Source: Gammaproteobacteria bacterium
Lineage (GTDB): Bacteria; Pseudomonadota; Gammaproteobacteria; SG8-11
Reading direction: 5' to 3'
Length of the DNA: 64,000 bases
Assembly (NCBI GenBank): GCA_024641505.1
Contig: JAHECY010000001.1
Span: 1-64,000 of the forward strand
Both the position numbers and the translations under genes were made by a program. This document shows, piece by piece, positions 62,759 to 64,000 of the stretch. The notes below the pieces were generated by a model. It worked only from the letters and a program-made list of their open reading frames with translations, did no database searches and was not told the DNA's origin. Position 1 is the stretch's first letter, and each line of letters starts with the position of its first letter.

Positions 62759-63106
62759 GCTGTTCCCTTCCCCTGTAATAGTTATGTTCCCTATATATTA
62801 GGCCCGATCTTATCAGTACACGGTTAACCACTGCACCTGGACTATGTGCGATATTCACTCCCAGGGAACGATAATGTAATACTTCATGATAACAACCACC
62901 GCCGTTATAACGGGTCAATGCACGGCGTCTTTACGCATAAGAGAATTGTGATGTACTAATACAGTAATCAGGTGACGCGCTCGAGATATGTTATCCGGAA
63001 AAAGAATCTATACGGAGAATTATAGTTGCACGTTTGTTCAATGTAAGTACCTCAGGCTATAATTCTCTCCAGACAATTCTTATGGAATCCTGTGGAGGAC
63101 TGGTTT
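62759..63106. other. Divergent control region between BTAD and Crp-type genes
   Basis: These 348 bases hold no gene. A perfect 11-base inverted repeat is near the right end (63015-63067), where overlapping divergent promoters can be drawn. The leftward transcript would have a leader of about 250 bases before the BTAD start; the rightward one about 37 bases. The left part has no clear structure that I could see. Confidence 0.6.
63015..63067. promoter_or_regulatory. Mirror-image promoters with an 11-base inverted repeat
   Basis: GAGAATTATAG (63015-63025) and CTATAATTCTC (63057-63067) are exact reverse complements. Each arm contains TATAAT, on the + strand at 63058-63063 and on the - strand at 63019-63024. 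Fitting -35 boxes are TTGTTC (+, 63034-63039, spacer 18) and CTTACA (-, 63042-63047, spacer 17). The start sites would be back-to-back and transcribe the Crp-type and BTAD genes. Confidence 0.6.
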
Positions 63107-63871
63107 ATGACAGAAATGCATACTACGCAGCAAGGCACCGGCACCGTGCCTCCCGTGCCCGCGGCCGATGACAGTACGCTTTTCGAACCCATACCAAATC
63201 ATCATCGTCGACAGGCTTCGGCCACTTTAGCAAATATTTCCCTGTTCAAGAATTTGTCGCCGGAAATGATCGATTTTTTATCGAGTCATGCTGTGGTACG
63301 CAGCTATGGCAAGAACACGATCGTGATTCAGGAAGGCGATTTGTCTGATTCGCTGTATGTGATTCTTGCCGGGCGCGTGCGGGTATTTCTCAGCGACGAA
63401 GAGGGGAAGCAGGTGGATCTGAATCTGCTGGGTCCCGGAGAATATTTCGGTGAACTGGCGGCACTGGATCATTCACCCCGGTGCGCGTCGGTAATGACCA
63501 CGGAAAACTGCAAGTTCGCCGTTATTTCGAAAACCGATTTTTATAAATGCCTGCAATCCAATCCGATTATCGCGGTACATCTCATCGATGTGCTGGTGCA
63601 GCGCTTTCGCGATCTCACGGAAAATGTAAAGAGTCTGGCGCTGATGGATGTTTACGGACGGGTGGCGCGCACATTGCTGAATCTGGCGACTCAGGCCGAG
63701 GATGGCACCATGGTAATTGAGCAGAAACTTACCCAGCGTGAGTTGGCGAACATGGTAGGTGCTTCCCGGGAGATGGTGAGCCGAATTCTCAGGGATCTTA
63801 CCGTGGGCGGCTATGTAGCGATCAAGAATAAAACGATCGTGATTCAGGAAAAGCTGCCGCCAGCCTGGTAA
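63107..63871 (+). CDS. Crp/Fnr-family transcriptional regulator, Crp-like
   Basis: This 254-residue regulator starts at ATG 63107, eight bases after GGAGG. A ~40-residue polar N-terminus precedes a cyclic-nucleotide-binding domain (DSLYVILAGRVRVFLSDEEGKQVDLNLLGPGEYFGELAALDHSPRCASV). A Crp-type helix-turn-helix follows, LTQRELANMVGASREMVSRILRDL, keeping the Crp recognition residues (SRE...R). There are no Fnr-type N-terminal cysteines, so it does not bind an iron-sulfur cluster. In the nucleotide pocket, the usual Arg-Ser is Arg-Cys and the Crp Thr127 position is not Thr, so cAMP binding is uncertain. Confidence 0.9.
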   Translation: MTEMHTTQQGTGTVPPVPAADDSTLFEPIPNHHRRQASATLANISLFKNLSPEMIDFLSSHAVVRSYGKNTIVIQEGDLSDSLYVILAGRVRVFLSDEEGKQVDLNLLGPGEYFGELAALDHSPRCASVMTTENCKFAVISKTDFYKCLQSNPIIAVHLIDVLVQRFRDLTENVKSLALMDVYGRVARTLLNLATQAEDGTMVIEQKLTQRELANMVGASREMVSRILRDLTVGGYVAIKNKTIVIQEKLPPAW

Positions 63872-63917
63872 CAATCAATTAAGAAACCTGGGAATCCGGT
63901 GGGTATAGGCCTGGAAT

Positions 63918-64000
63918 ATGTTGCGTGTGCTCGAGTTTTTCCTGGTACGTGAACACGAACGTTCCTTACTGAAATATTTTCTGCTGTTGTTTCTCGCGCT
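63918..64000 (+). CDS. 5' end of a membrane protein (partial)
   Basis: The first 27 codons of an open frame run off the right edge: a short basic/aromatic N-terminus (MLRVLEFFLVREHERSLLKY) followed by the start of a hydrophobic helix (FLLLFLA). The gene begins 46 bases after the Crp-type regulator on the same strand. The family cannot be told from so little; an AGG lies upstream as a weak ribosome site. Confidence 0.45.
   Translation, partial: MLRVLEFFLVREHERSLLKYFLLLFLA

Overview
This window looks like a conserved stretch of a gammaproteobacterial chromosome. It carries lipid A synthesis genes (lpxD, fabZ, lpxA, lpxB, kdsA), the outer-membrane assembly genes bamA and skp, and cysB, nlpD-rpoS, glnD and ftsB. 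From memory, the order from glnD-map-rpsB through to nlpD-rpoS matches the long housekeeping superoperon of Pseudomonas and of Chromatiales-type gammaproteobacteria. Base composition is moderately GC-rich, with AT-rich islands only in a few intergenic gaps. A Chromatiales-like, possibly sulfur-metabolising lineage is an inference; the species cannot be read from the sequence. No insertion sequence, prophage, CRISPR array, rRNA or tRNA was seen.

Left part (1-13.8 kb), accessory and regulatory: the 5' end of a NarX/PilJ-type sensor, rimO, a CBS-pair protein, a DUF3579 protein, thiopurine methyltransferase, a Lon protease without its N-terminal substrate domain, a hemerythrin protein carrying an Fnr-like cysteine motif next to a ferredoxin-type reductase, a short tandem repeat, a membrane PDZ protein, a COG3044 ATPase, a YcgR-like PilZ protein, a cysteine-cluster protein, a second PilZ protein and a PstS-like membrane-anchored protein.

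Middle-left (13.8-24.1 kb): an Rrf2 regulator that has lost the cluster cysteines, dapC-dapD (lysine and peptidoglycan precursors), an EamA transporter overlapping a VOC protein, an HDOD protein, a small DUF2892 membrane protein, cysB (sulfur assimilation), and glnD-map.

Core block (24.2-57.1 kb), nearly all on the + strand: rpsB-tsf-pyrH-frr (translation and UMP kinase), uppS-cdsA-dxr (isoprenoid and phospholipid), rseP-bamA-skp (envelope), lpxD-fabZ-lpxA-lpxB-rnhB, dnaE-accA-tilS, pyrG-kdsA-eno-ftsB, and ispD-ispF-truD-surE-pcm-yqaA-nlpD-rpoS. Many neighbours overlap by the four bases ATGA, so translational coupling is likely. Two small genes interrupt the usual order: a haem c lipoprotein between rnhB and dnaE, and a secreted protein of unknown role between tilS and pyrG.

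Right part (57.3-64 kb): an Mth938-like protein, alaC, hom, thrC (threonine pathway), a 63-residue unknown protein, and a stand-alone BTAD regulator divergent from a Crp-type regulator. The gap between the last two holds a striking mirror-image pair of -10 boxes. The window ends in the 5' end of a membrane protein.

Most of the window is ordinary housekeeping sequence. The most unusual items are the hemerythrin with an Fnr-like cysteine motif, the trimmed Lon, the cysteine-free Rrf2 regulator, the lysine/alanine tail on ribosomal protein S2 and the BTAD/Crp control region.
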